A stretch of 64,000 nucleotides of DNA from Candidatus Desulfarcum epimagneticum (lineage in GTDB: Bacteria > Desulfobacterota > Desulfobacteria > Desulfobacterales > CR-1), in contig CAACVI010000003.1 in assembly GCA_900659855.1 (NCBI GenBank), positions 1-64,000 of the forward strand. Reading direction: 5' to 3'. The notes beneath the pieces were generated by a model. That model saw nothing but the letters and a program-made list of their open reading frames with translations, ran no database searches and was not told the origin of the DNA. Below are positions 8,979-16,965 of this stretch, piece by piece. A program made the translations under genes and the position numbers. Numbering within the stretch: the stretch's first letter is position 1; each line of letters starts with the position of its first letter.

Positions 8979-9389
8979 TTAGAGATAAGACGCCTCATGC
9001 AGGTAAAAGGGATACACGATATTTTTCCGGGAATTGGTGGTTTTGATCGTGTAATCAATGTGGATCAGAATTTTGCCTGGATCCTCCTCATCCTCGATCG
9101 CCTCCACGAAATCCACCTGAATCCGGGGCTCATACACGAGAAGAGATTTGGACACCATCGACACGATGTCCCGCTTAAGTCCCTGGTCGCTCTCCTCAAA
9201 CATCAAAGACTTCAAATCGCACCCGAAGTCCGGGCGCATGACCCGCTCCCCCGGGGAGGTGGACAGAATCGTCCAGACACTTTGCCGGATATTGTCTTCG
9301 GCGGCGGACATGCTCACCTGGCCGCTGTTTGAGTCAAAGACCGGGGGAAAGGACCATCCCTGCCCCAAAAAACCCCTGTATGATTCCAT
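8979..9389 (-). CDS. gp25-like baseplate wedge protein (Afp9-like)
   Basis: 136 residues if translation begins at MESYRGFLGQGWSFPP (ATG 9389, preceded by AAGGA). An upstream ATG at 9452 would add 21 residues lying in a hairpin repeat and is unlikely. The W-S-F-P-P start, the SAAEDNIRQSVWTILSTSPG segment and the GERVMRPDFGCDL motif are the hallmarks of the gp25/lysozyme-like GPW family, which joins the central hub to the wedges and starts sheath assembly. Length is normal for the family. It lies directly downstream of the spike gene. Confidence 0.9.
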   Translation of the reverse strand: MESYRGFLGQGWSFPPVFDSNSGQVSMSAAEDNIRQSVWTILSTSPGERVMRPDFGCDLKSLMFEESDQGLKRDIVSMVSKSLLVYEPRIQVDFVEAIEDEEDPGKILIHIDYTIKTTNSRKNIVYPFYLHEASYL

Positions 9390-9440
9390 TTTGATAAAAA
9401 TCCTTTGTGTGATGCGTTTGGGTTTGCATTTTGGCTCGCC

Positions 9441-9468
9441 GGGGGCGACCACAGGGGGTCGCCCCTAC
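9441..9468. repeat. GTAGGGGC-type intergenic hairpin
   Basis: Inverted repeat GGGCGACC / GGTCGCCC followed by CTAC. A second hairpin, GGGGCAAACGCCCC, follows at about 9486-9502. Related hairpins occur at 12900, 16904, 54224, 54313, 54805 and 54920. Confidence 0.7.
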
Positions 9469-9509
9469 GCCGTTTATCGAACCCCCGGGGCAAACGCCCC
9501 CCCACGTAA

Positions 9510-11387
9510 TTAATTCAATTCCACGGCCGATCCCTTGGCCGTGACATTCCCGGACCCCTCCACTTTGATGTCCCCGCTTCCCTCCAGGGTGATATTGGCC
9601 CCCTTGATGGTCACATCCGAGGCCGAGTCCAGGGTGATGCCGTCGCTGTTGATCGTGATCTTGCTGCCGTCCTTGTCCTCCACCGTAATGCCGTTGTCGC
9701 ATTCCAAAACCGCCTTGTTCCCCTTGCTGTCTTTCAAGGTGATATTTTTCTCCGGCTCCATGACAACGCTCTCGCCCTTTTCATTTTTGATGGTGATGGT
9801 TTTTTTATCCGTTTTGATGACGTTTTTGTTCTGATCGGTCCAGATGATCCCGGCCTTGTCCTCCTCGGTGTCCTCGGTTAAGGTGATGAAATTTTCTTTC
9901 GGGGTGGCGATGGTGACTTCCTTGACCTCTTCGTTAAAGGCGATTTTCAGCTTTTCCTTGGTGAAAATTCCCTTTTTGAAGTTTTTATCCTTGATGTCCT
10001 CAGCCGCCACCGGGGGCTTGTTGATGTCATTGTGCATGCCGCCCAGGATCACCGGCTGCCGGGGATCGCCGGCAAAAAATCCCAGGACCACTTCGTCTCC
10101 CTTTTCGGGGCGGAAGAAAAACCCGCGCTCCTTTCCGGAGTCGATGGAGGCGATCCGGGCCCACACCACGTCTTTTTCGTTCACGGCGGGGATCTTCACC
10201 CGGACCCGGTTTCGGGCCAGATCGTCCTTTTCATACTTGTCCACGATCCCGATCTGGAGCCCGGACACCCCGGGCAGAAGGCCGGCCGCCGGCGGGTCCA
10301 CAATGTCCCGTCTTTCATAAAACCACTCGGCGTCTCCCCCCACCTGGATGTCGGTCCGCCAGCCCTTCGGGTCCACGTAATGTCGAACCCCGCTGATAAG
10401 CCCCTTGCCGTTGAAACGCTTGCCCACCTTGGATATTTTTAAAACCTCCCCCACCTTCACCTTGGGCGAGCCCGGCAGGGTGATCCTTCCCTTCATCATG
10501 GCCATGCGGGTTTTGCGCATTTTGGCGTCGGCCCAGGCCTTGATCTCGGTCGGCGAAAGATCCGTGGCGCCCACCAGCATGTCGCTTTGGGCGCCCATGG
10601 CCTTGGCGCCTTTGTCGGCCTTGAGATTGCCCATTTTCCCGTTCACGGCCGTCGCGCTCTTGGGGCTGGAGAGCTTCTGCTTTTTGATGTCCCAGGACAC
10701 GCTTTTGATCTTTTTCACCTGGGCGCCGATGTCCGCCTCCAGCTCCAGGTCAAAAAACACATCCACGTTTTCAAACTTGTGTTTCTCGGATTTCCCGCCC
10801 AGGGTGGAAGGAGAATCAATGGTGATCTTGCCTTCTTCGGCCATGACCCAGCATCCGTTGGCCTCGGCGCGGGACAGGATGAAATCCCAGTTGGTGGCGT
10901 TGTACTGGACCATCTCGCCGGTGTGTTTGAGGTCCATGCCCGACACCTTTTTCACCGACGCGCCGTCTTTGATGGCCTCCTCCACAAAGTCCTTGTCTTT
11001 TTTGTCCTTTTTAAATATCCGGCTTTTTTTAAGGGTGGTGAGTTTCACCGCCTTGTCCTTCATGTCCACTTTGAGGAAAAATCCCCCGGACCGGGCCTGA
11101 ACCGCGTGGCGGACCACTATCCCCTTAAAGACGGACTGGTCTTTTCCAACAGTCCCTTTTTCCCCCTCCACCCGCAGCTTGATCTCGACCTCCTTGCCCG
11201 GCTCAAAGGAAGAGCCGTCGCTTAACTCGAACCAGTCCTTGGACTTGCCGCCCTCCATGAGAAGGAGAGTGGCCGAGGGAATCCGGTTCGCCTTTTTTCG
11301 AATATCGATCCAGGCGATATTCTGATCTTTCAGCTTCAATTTTTTTCCGCCGCTGGTGATGGTGACGGTGGGGGTGACGCCGCTCAT
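9510..11387 (-). CDS. VgrG/gp5-gp27-like central spike protein (Afp8-like)
   Basis: 625 residues. The N-terminal about 350 residues form the gp27-like hub (SGDG... regions, YNATNWDFILSRAEANGCWV and phage late-control D-type segments). Around residue 370 begins the gp5 OB-fold with IGIVDKYEKDDLARNRVRVK, RPEKGDEVVLGFFAGDPRQP and ILGGMHN, all classical VgrG/spike signatures. The C-terminal about 130 residues are repetitive alternating strands (ITVEDKDGSKITINSDGI), giving the triangular beta-helix needle. No extra C-terminal effector domain is seen. It is flanked by the LysM and gp25 genes as in afp7-8-9. Confidence 0.93.
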   Translation of the reverse strand: MSGVTPTVTITSGGKKLKLKDQNIAWIDIRKKANRIPSATLLLMEGGKSKDWFELSDGSSFEPGKEVEIKLRVEGEKGTVGKDQSVFKGIVVRHAVQARSGGFFLKVDMKDKAVKLTTLKKSRIFKKDKKDKDFVEEAIKDGASVKKVSGMDLKHTGEMVQYNATNWDFILSRAEANGCWVMAEEGKITIDSPSTLGGKSEKHKFENVDVFFDLELEADIGAQVKKIKSVSWDIKKQKLSSPKSATAVNGKMGNLKADKGAKAMGAQSDMLVGATDLSPTEIKAWADAKMRKTRMAMMKGRITLPGSPKVKVGEVLKISKVGKRFNGKGLISGVRHYVDPKGWRTDIQVGGDAEWFYERRDIVDPPAAGLLPGVSGLQIGIVDKYEKDDLARNRVRVKIPAVNEKDVVWARIASIDSGKERGFFFRPEKGDEVVLGFFAGDPRQPVILGGMHNDINKPPVAAEDIKDKNFKKGIFTKEKLKIAFNEEVKEVTIATPKENFITLTEDTEEDKAGIIWTDQNKNVIKTDKKTITIKNEKGESVVMEPEKNITLKDSKGNKAVLECDNGITVEDKDGSKITINSDGITLDSASDVTIKGANITLEGSGDIKVEGSGNVTAKGSAVELN

Positions 11388-11397
11388 TTTGTTTCCT

Positions 11398-12051
11398 TTA
11401 GTCTTCCATGGGCGGGAAACACAGCTCGGATCCCGGCTCCAGTTTTCGGAAATGAACCAGTTTGTTGGCCTTTGCCACGTGAATGTAGCAGGCCGGGTCG
11501 TCGTATATTTCCTTTGCCAGAAGGGTCAGGTTGTCCCCGGCGGCCACGACCCTCCCGTGGGTGAGGTCCGCCGATTTGAGATCATCGGCCGACTCCCGGT
11601 CGCCGTCGTCAATATGGGCCGTGAAACTGGTCTCCAGCTCGGCCCGGATGGGTTTTCCCTCCCGGTCAAACAGGGTGTAGTTGACGGTGACACTCTCGAT
11701 GAACCCCTCGAAAATTTTGCTGCCCCAGTTCACCGTGACCTTGGGGGGGCGGTGAAGGCTGCCGTTGAGTTGGGTGGTGGCCTTTAAAAACTTGTCCACC
11801 TGGTCCTGGACCTTTTTGTCCTTAAGGGACTTGGCCACGCCCGAGGCGCCCGTGGTGTCGAAAATCAGCGTCATGTCCAGGGTCGCCGGGGCGCTTCGGG
11901 AATAGGTCTGCTCCTTGCCGCTGGCGCCCACGCCCTGGAGCGGGGAAAAGGTGTTCTCATAGGTCATGGAATAGGATTCGGGATTGAACAGGACTTTGAA
12001 TTCGCTTCCCTTTTCCGGTTTGATCTTCATCTTTTCAAGTTTGTAAGACAT
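11398..12051 (-). CDS. LysM-containing tail collar/baseplate hub protein (Afp7-like)
   Basis: 217 residues. The N-terminal half begins with FKVLFNPESYSMTYEN and contains a VNWGSKIFEGFIESV element typical of the contractile-system LysM adaptor that connects tube and spike (T4 gp53/P2 gpX-like function). Residues about 165-215 form a LysM fold (VVAAGDNLTLLAKEIYDDP... IHVAKANKL). It lies between the DUF5908 gene and the spike gene, exactly as in Afp/PVC gene order. Confidence 0.9.
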   Translation of the reverse strand: MSYKLEKMKIKPEKGSEFKVLFNPESYSMTYENTFSPLQGVGASGKEQTYSRSAPATLDMTLIFDTTGASGVAKSLKDKKVQDQVDKFLKATTQLNGSLHRPPKVTVNWGSKIFEGFIESVTVNYTLFDREGKPIRAELETSFTAHIDDGDRESADDLKSADLTHGRVVAAGDNLTLLAKEIYDDPACYIHVAKANKLVHFRKLEPGSELCFPPMED

Positions 12052-12078
12052 ATTTTCCCGCCTTTTGCTTTAAAGCCA

Positions 12079-12249
12079 TCATCGTTCCTTTGACGCCCGG
12101 AGGATGCCCATGACCTGCTCCACGCACTCGGAGATGATGGCTTCCCGGTCCAGGTCCGAAGCGCCGCCGCCCGTCTCTGTATCCCGGGGCCCGTCGGGAT
12201 TTCGGATCACTGTGGCGTTTATCGTCAGCTCTTTGACTTCAATAGTCAT
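12079..12249 (-). CDS. DUF5908 family small eCIS protein (Afp6-like)
   Basis: 56 residues, ATG at 12249, TGA at 12079-12081. The protein opens MTIEVKELTINATVIR, has a central acidic/Gly linker and ends in a helix (REAIISECVEQVMGILR). This strand-linker-helix pattern is typical of DUF5908 proteins found in eCIS loci between the second tube protein and the LysM protein, which is its position here. Its molecular role is not established. Confidence 0.8.
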   Translation of the reverse strand: MTIEVKELTINATVIRNPDGPRDTETGGGASDLDREAIISECVEQVMGILRASKER

Positions 12250-12268
12250 TTTCTATTCCGCCCCTCGG

Positions 12269-12763
12269 TCAGGTAACCACGTGTTTGAGTCTGTTGTAGG
12301 TGAATTCCATGGAGTTGATGATCAAATTGTTGTCTTCCCCGCTCAAATCCTCGATGGTCCAGGAAACCAGCCATGCGTTTTGAAAAAGCCAGCCTCCGTA
12401 AGTGGGCATGTCGTTTTTATCGAGAGGCGACACCTGTATGTCCGACGGCTTGACCTTCAGGGAATGAAGGACATCCCTCCCGGACTTGTTCATGGCGCAG
12501 CCGATGATCATGCCCCGGGTGAGAACCAGGTTCTCATGGCTCACCCGGGTGGGAAGATTGTGCATGTAAAGATTTTCCCCCCCCTCCCGGACCTCGTCCA
12601 CCTCCACTGTGGAGGAGATGCCCGACACGCTCTGGAACCGCATGTCCAGGGGATTGCCTCCGCCGCCGTAAAAATTCACCATGAACCGGTAATTGACGGC
12701 CTCGGCCATGTCCAGGATGGAACTCATGGAGCCCAGTTTGCTTGTCAATGAAAGAAGCGACAT
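12269..12763 (-). CDS. Tail tube protein, gp19-like (Afp5-like tube initiator)
   Basis: 164 residues. It contains the T4 gp19/Hcp-like tube pattern: YRFMVNFYGGGGNPLDMRF, then SVSGISSTVEVDEVREGG, LYMHNLPTRV and a C-terminal WTIEDLSGEDNNLIINSMEF strand pair. A helical N-terminal extension of about 20 residues is typical of Afp5, which forms the first tube ring on the spike. The gap of about 170 bp upstream separates it from the main tube gene and contains only hairpins. Confidence 0.88.
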   Translation of the reverse strand: MSLLSLTSKLGSMSSILDMAEAVNYRFMVNFYGGGGNPLDMRFQSVSGISSTVEVDEVREGGENLYMHNLPTRVSHENLVLTRGMIIGCAMNKSGRDVLHSLKVKPSDIQVSPLDKNDMPTYGGWLFQNAWLVSWTIEDLSGEDNNLIINSMEFTYNRLKHVVT

Positions 12764-12899
12764 GGGTGTTTTCCTTTCCAGTCATTATGCCCCGGCCCCT
12801 CCCCCTGGCGGGGGGGAGGGGGTTTCCAGGAGGCATCATCCCTTTTTTACAAGGGAGATTCACGGCAGGGAGCGGCCATTCCGCCCCCGGCGACTCATC

Positions 12900-12938
12900 G
12901 GGCGATCTCCCCCTTAAAAATCAGGGGATCGCCCCTAC
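12900..12938. repeat. Hairpin repeat overlapping the main tube gene's stop codon
   Basis: Stem GGGCGATCTCCCC / GGGGATCGCCC followed by CTAC, same family as at 9441. The TAG stop of the tube gene (12935-12937) is part of the conserved CCCCTAC end. The rest of the 12764-12934 gap holds a G-rich run and no ORF that I support. Confidence 0.7.
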
Positions 12939-13381
12939 TTGTATTCCACCTTCAAATCATCCGCCATGAGCGACAGGGTCTCGATGGCCACCTCGTTGTT
13001 GTTGGCGTCAAAGGTGGGCGCCTCGAGATTGGTGGGAAAGGCGTTGACCACCGTCCAGGTCACCAGGGGATTTTCCCCCTCCTCGTCCAGGAGGCTGATG
13101 GTGATGTCCTTTTTGTCCACTGTGTTGAGCTTGATGCTGGTGATCCAGTCCAGAAGCTTGGTGTCGCTTTTGACGATTCCCTTCTGCAGGCTCAGCTCCA
13201 CAGGCGTGCCTTTGCCGGGCATGTGTTTCACGCCCATGCCGTCGGCGTATGAGATGGTCTCATACTCGATGTTGAGACCGGACACCTCGGAAAAGGCCAT
13301 GTCATCCTCGCCGACCTGAACCTGGTACTGCCACACCGGCAAAGGATATTTGGTTTTGATATCATCCGCTGTTGTCGCCAT
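12935..13381 (-). CDS. Main tail tube protein, gp19-like (Afp1-like)
   Basis: 148 residues. Standard features of the inner tube protein of contractile systems: N-terminal PLPVWQYQVQV, FSEVSGLNIEYETISYADG, a K-H-M-P-G-K segment and the C-terminal strand pattern W-T-V-V-N-A-F-P-T-N. Monomers stack as hexameric rings inside the sheath. It follows the sheath gene with a 60 bp gap; the coding start has a GGAGATATAAAA ribosome site. Length matches Afp1/Pvc1. Confidence 0.93.
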   Translation of the reverse strand: MATTADDIKTKYPLPVWQYQVQVGEDDMAFSEVSGLNIEYETISYADGMGVKHMPGKGTPVELSLQKGIVKSDTKLLDWITSIKLNTVDKKDITISLLDEEGENPLVTWTVVNAFPTNLEAPTFDANNNEVAIETLSLMADDLKVEYK

Positions 13382-13441
13382 TTTTATATCTCCTTCAATT
13401 TATAAGTTATTTTTTCTTTCCCCGAACCGCTTAAAAAGCGA

Positions 13442-15139
13442 CTACGCATTCTGGAGTTTGTGGGAGAACTTCATGATGATGAACTCGGCCGGTCTCACCG
13501 CCGCGATCCCGATCTCCACGTTCATACGCCCTTCCAGGATGTCCTGCTCGGTCATGGTCTCGTTCAGGCCCACTTTCACGAAAAACGCCTGTTCGGCGCT
13601 GGTCCCGGCCAGGGCCCCTTCCCGCCACAGGTTCTCGAGAAAGACGCTGATCATGGTTTTGACCTTGAGCCAGGTCATGGGGGTGTTGGGCTCAAACACC
13701 GCGAACCCGGTGGATTTCTGCACCGACTCCTCAATGTAGTTGAACAGCCGCCTCACCGAGACATACCGCCATTCGTTGTCGTTTCCGGCCAGGGTCCGGG
13801 CGCCCCACACCAGGTTGCCCTTGCCCGTGAAGGTTCGGATCGCGTTGATGGATTTGCCCGCCGTGGCGTCGATGTTCAAGTTCTCCTGCATCTGTCCGTT
13901 GATCTTGATCGTGGGCTCCATGACCGATCCCAGGCTGTAGTTGGCCGGCGCCTTCCACACGCCCCGGTCCCGGTCCACCTTGGCGTAAAGACCGGCGATG
14001 GCCGGGCTCGGCGGCATGGTGACCCGCTCACCGTCCAGCCGGGTCAGGATGTTGTTGTAAACGCTTGTGCTGTCGTACTTCAGGTCCCGAAGCTTAAAGG
14101 AGCCGTCGGAGGCCTCGGCCGGGGCCAGCGCCTTGGAGCCGCCGTCCTCCACCTTCACGGTCCCGGTTCCGGCCCGCTGGATGTTGAATTTCTTTTTGTC
14201 CGCCACCTTGGCCCATTCGGTGAGAATATTTTTCACCGTGTCCGAGGCTTTTTTGTCGGAGACTCCCTTTTTGGGCAGTTTGATGGTCAGCTTGGCGTCG
14301 GCCACCTCGAAGGTCGTGACGGAATCGCCCGAGCCGCTTGTGTTTTCCTCAATGACCACGCTCTTTCCCTTGATGGCGTCCCCGCCGGTCAGGTCGGTGT
14401 AATACACCCGGATTCCGTTTTTATTGGTCTCATACTCGGCCGTGGTGTCTTTGAAATCGTCCAGGCCGGACACCGTGACATCGTTTTCATCGTACTCGAA
14501 GTTCAAAGACGTTTTGAGATAAGGATAATAAGCCGCGCCGTATTTCAGATCATTGATTCCGATGGAATCCCGGAACGCGTCCGCGTCATTGTCCTTGACA
14601 TCAAAAATGGCGAAGCGGTCCTGGAGCGAGGCGCACTGGGCCAGAGAGCCCTGGCACAGCTCATAGTAATCCGGCGCGGCCAGCCCGGCGCTGTCGGTCA
14701 GAAGAATCAGGGTGGGCTCGTCCAGTTTTTCCAGGGCGGCCAGCCCCTTTTTGAAATGATCCTTGTCCATCTTCTGCTCATACTGACCCACCGACACGAT
14801 GTAGCAGGGTCCGCCGCCGTTGTTGAAGTACATGCTCAGGCTGTAATGCATGTAAAGCTTCAGCTCCGGCGGGGTCACCGAGGCGATCTCGCCGCCCACC
14901 ATCTTGACCTTGAACTCGGCCGGGGGGGGGCCTCCGAACCGGGCCGCGTATTCCAGCATTCCCGATATGCGAACCGGAACGGGATCGGCCAGAACCACGC
15001 CGTCCTTGTCCCTGCACACATCCGGAACCGTCTCGGTGTAGCCGATGAAAGCCGGAATCGCCGTGGCCACTGTCGCCACGGAGGGCGCCAGCGTCGATTT
15101 TTCTTCCACATATACCCCGGGTGTTTTGTAGTCTGCCAT
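13442..15139 (-). CDS. Contractile tail sheath protein (Afp2/3/4-like)
   Basis: 565 residues. The N-terminus MADYKTPGVYVEEKS and the C-terminal domain (VWGARTLAGNDNEWRYVSVRRLFNYIEES, then WLKVKTMISVFLENLW, then FFVKVGLN) are canonical sheath signatures. The middle (about residues 200-390) is a variable surface insertion. It is the only sheath gene here, whereas Afp/PVC have three. The first residues and the C-terminal arm would form the strand-exchange mesh between sheath rings. GGAGGAGACA precedes the ATG. Confidence 0.96.
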   Translation of the reverse strand: MADYKTPGVYVEEKSTLAPSVATVATAIPAFIGYTETVPDVCRDKDGVVLADPVPVRISGMLEYAARFGGPPPAEFKVKMVGGEIASVTPPELKLYMHYSLSMYFNNGGGPCYIVSVGQYEQKMDKDHFKKGLAALEKLDEPTLILLTDSAGLAAPDYYELCQGSLAQCASLQDRFAIFDVKDNDADAFRDSIGINDLKYGAAYYPYLKTSLNFEYDENDVTVSGLDDFKDTTAEYETNKNGIRVYYTDLTGGDAIKGKSVVIEENTSGSGDSVTTFEVADAKLTIKLPKKGVSDKKASDTVKNILTEWAKVADKKKFNIQRAGTGTVKVEDGGSKALAPAEASDGSFKLRDLKYDSTSVYNNILTRLDGERVTMPPSPAIAGLYAKVDRDRGVWKAPANYSLGSVMEPTIKINGQMQENLNIDATAGKSINAIRTFTGKGNLVWGARTLAGNDNEWRYVSVRRLFNYIEESVQKSTGFAVFEPNTPMTWLKVKTMISVFLENLWREGALAGTSAEQAFFVKVGLNETMTEQDILEGRMNVEIGIAAVRPAEFIIMKFSHKLQNA

Positions 15140-15173
15140 TTGTCTCCTCCTTCAATTAATATGATTTGGGTTC

Positions 15174-15773
15174 CTAACGATTTAAGGCGCTGTCCACAGG
15201 CTCGGCGGCCAGATCCATTTTCCGAACCAGCGGAAGCTCCCTGGTTTGAGACACATCCACATCCAATGTCACCGTGTAATTCAGCGCGGGCCTGGGTTTT
15301 CCCCCCATGGCCTGCCAGAACTCCCCGGGACTTTTAACGCTTCCCGGCTGAAGAACGGCGGTCACGGGAAGCGGCCTGATGTCTTTGAGGACCCCTTTCA
15401 GAACATTTTTTGGAAGGGTCCGGTAAAGAAGCAGGGTTTTCATGGTCTCCCCCAGGATGTAATGCTCATCCAGGGGATCGTCGCCCTTGCTCCAGGCGGT
15501 GACCAGGTAGGAAAAATTCACCCGCGCCGGGGGATGGGGTTTGAACAGGCCCTTGTCCTTTCCTTCCCCGTTTCTCCCCACAGGCAGAAGCGTCCGGCTG
15601 GTCCGAAGCTCCAGGTTCTCCCCCACCTCGTAAAGAAAAAAATTCACCGCCGGATAGTTTTTGAACTTTTCATCCGGCCGGTCAAAACTGATGTTGAGTT
15701 TGGGGGGGACCAGATCGCCTGAAATATTTTTTTTCACCAGCTTCTCTATGGTTTTGTCCAGATCCCGGATCAT
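15174..15773 (-). CDS. DUF4255 tail terminator/cap protein (Afp16-like)
   Basis: 199 residues. N-terminal helix MIRDLDKTIEKLV, NYPAVNFFLYEVGENLELR and the VNFSYLVTAW...EHYILGETMKTLLLY region match DUF4255, the family of Afp16/Pvc16 that caps the distal tail end and sets length with the tape measure. It sits just upstream of the sheath gene, as the terminator does in several eCIS loci, although in Afp/PVC it is at the far 3' end. Confidence 0.85.
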   Translation of the reverse strand: MIRDLDKTIEKLVKKNISGDLVPPKLNISFDRPDEKFKNYPAVNFFLYEVGENLELRTSRTLLPVGRNGEGKDKGLFKPHPPARVNFSYLVTAWSKGDDPLDEHYILGETMKTLLLYRTLPKNVLKGVLKDIRPLPVTAVLQPGSVKSPGEFWQAMGGKPRPALNYTVTLDVDVSQTRELPLVRKMDLAAEPVDSALNR

Positions 15774-15863
15774 CGTTTTCGCCCTTTGTTTAAATATTTA
15801 AAATTTGTTTTTGTTTTTTCTCTTGATTCCCGCCGTCGTGGTGGGGTATAAAAAAAAAGAGGG

Positions 15864-15970
15864 CGATTCATAAAAAAAGGGGGCGGGTCTCCCTTTTCCT
15901 GAATCGTTTCTCACCCCGGGGCCGTCAACCTTAGTCTCGCCAAAGTCTTTGGGTTGACGGTCCTTTTTTT
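15864..15970 (+). ncRNA. Candidate structured plus-strand RNA with intrinsic terminator
   Basis: Within the 247-bp gap 15774-16020 there is a first stem CGATTCA / TGAATCG (15864-15870 with 15900-15906). It is followed by a second stem CCGTCAACC / GGTTGACGG (15922-15930 with 15952-15960) that ends in TCCTTTTTTT. The T-run polarity is plus, opposite to every flanking gene. I see no plus-strand ORF feeding it. It could be a small RNA antisense to the operon mRNA, or a chance or repurposed terminator. Confidence 0.35.
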
Positions 15971-16020
15971 ATTTTTAAATGGCGTCGGAAAAAATCCGAC
16001 TCAGTGCCGTCCGGCGCCGA

Positions 16021-16875
16021 TCAAACGTATCCTGTCGCCAGAACTTCCAGCATACAAAAATAGAATTCTTCGGAATCAAGAATATAACTCGGAGAATCGA
16101 CATCAAAGTATGCGCGCCACTGTTCAAATTCCGTGTCCGACAAATAGGGTTTGCCGATATCGGCATACCATGCGGCGTTTCCGGAAATATACTGTTTGGC
16201 TTCCGGTGTCAGGGGCGGAAGCATGTGCACGGCATATGAGGTCGCCGACACATTCCGCAAACCTGCTTTCACAAGAAGGCCTCGCAGTTTCTGTCCTGAA
16301 AAATTGTCAAATGGCGGTTCCGGAGGGTTATTTTGAAGCGCCTTCGCCGCCGCTGTGACCACGTTCAGTGTGAGTGAGGGGGGGATGGGATGAATCACCA
16401 GAACAGACCCCTCAAAATCTTTGACGGCAATCCTTCCCCCTTTTCGTGTCACCCGTATCTGCTCGTCCAGAACCTTTTGATGATCGGTCACATAGGCGAA
16501 ACAGTTTCCGAAAAACACCACATCAAAACTATTGTCTTCGAACGGAACGGAATAAAAATCCCCTTCATGCAAGTCAACAATTCCTTCAAACCGCTCCTGC
16601 GAAAGGCGCCGGGAGGCATACTCAAGAAATTCCGGATCGCTGTCCACTCCCACAACCCGGCCCTCCGGCTTGACTTTCTCAGAAATCAGCGATGTCCACA
16701 AACCCGGTCCGCATCCCAAGTCCAAAACGGTGTCGCCCGGTCGCAGGTTTAAATCGCGAACCATCTTTCGCCGCTGCCGTTCCTTGCTCCTGTGATGATC
16801 AAGGAGCCATTGTATTCCAAAATTCACATATTCGCCACGTTGATTGACGTGGAGCGCTTCGCAACTTGCCGACAT
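16021..16875 (-). CDS. Class I SAM-dependent methyltransferase inside the eCIS operon
   Basis: 284 residues. Motif I VLDLGCGPGLW (about residues 50-60), acidic motif II VVGVDSD, post-I VDLHEGDFYSVPF and a FDVVFFGN motif identify a Rossmann-fold methyltransferase of the UbiE/Methyltransf_11 type. The substrate cannot be read from sequence. The C-terminal about 80 residues have no clear match. The coding sequence is visibly more A+T-rich than its neighbours and is bordered by a hairpin repeat (16904-16927) and by the structured gap 15774-16020, suggesting later insertion. GGGAG lies 7 bases before the ATG. It may be cargo, or a modifier of the particle or host lipid; this is inference. Confidence 0.85.
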   Translation of the reverse strand: MSASCEALHVNQRGEYVNFGIQWLLDHHRSKERQRRKMVRDLNLRPGDTVLDLGCGPGLWTSLISEKVKPEGRVVGVDSDPEFLEYASRRLSQERFEGIVDLHEGDFYSVPFEDNSFDVVFFGNCFAYVTDHQKVLDEQIRVTRKGGRIAVKDFEGSVLVIHPIPPSLTLNVVTAAAKALQNNPPEPPFDNFSGQKLRGLLVKAGLRNVSATSYAVHMLPPLTPEAKQYISGNAAWYADIGKPYLSDTEFEQWRAYFDVDSPSYILDSEEFYFCMLEVLATGYV

Positions 16876-16903
16876 GTTTTTTCTCCCTCTGTCATATCCT
16901 GAC

Positions 16904-16927
16904 GGGCGGCCGCGAGGGCCGCCCCTA
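16904..16927. repeat. GTAGGGGC-type hairpin
   Basis: GGGCGGCC / GGCCGCCC hairpin followed by CTAC, between the methyltransferase and the 148-residue gene. It is followed by a short AACTCAA-type direct repeat tract (about 16936-16982) covering the 3' end of the next gene. Confidence 0.65.
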
Positions 16928-16965
16928 CATCTCGAAACTCAACAAACTCAATAAACTCTATAAAC

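Noticed and set aside
13460-15337. Long plus-strand open frame antisense to the sheath gene
   Set aside because: The minus frame carries clear sheath motifs; the antisense frame is Gly/Arg/His-rich with no recognisable domain, a G+C shadow.
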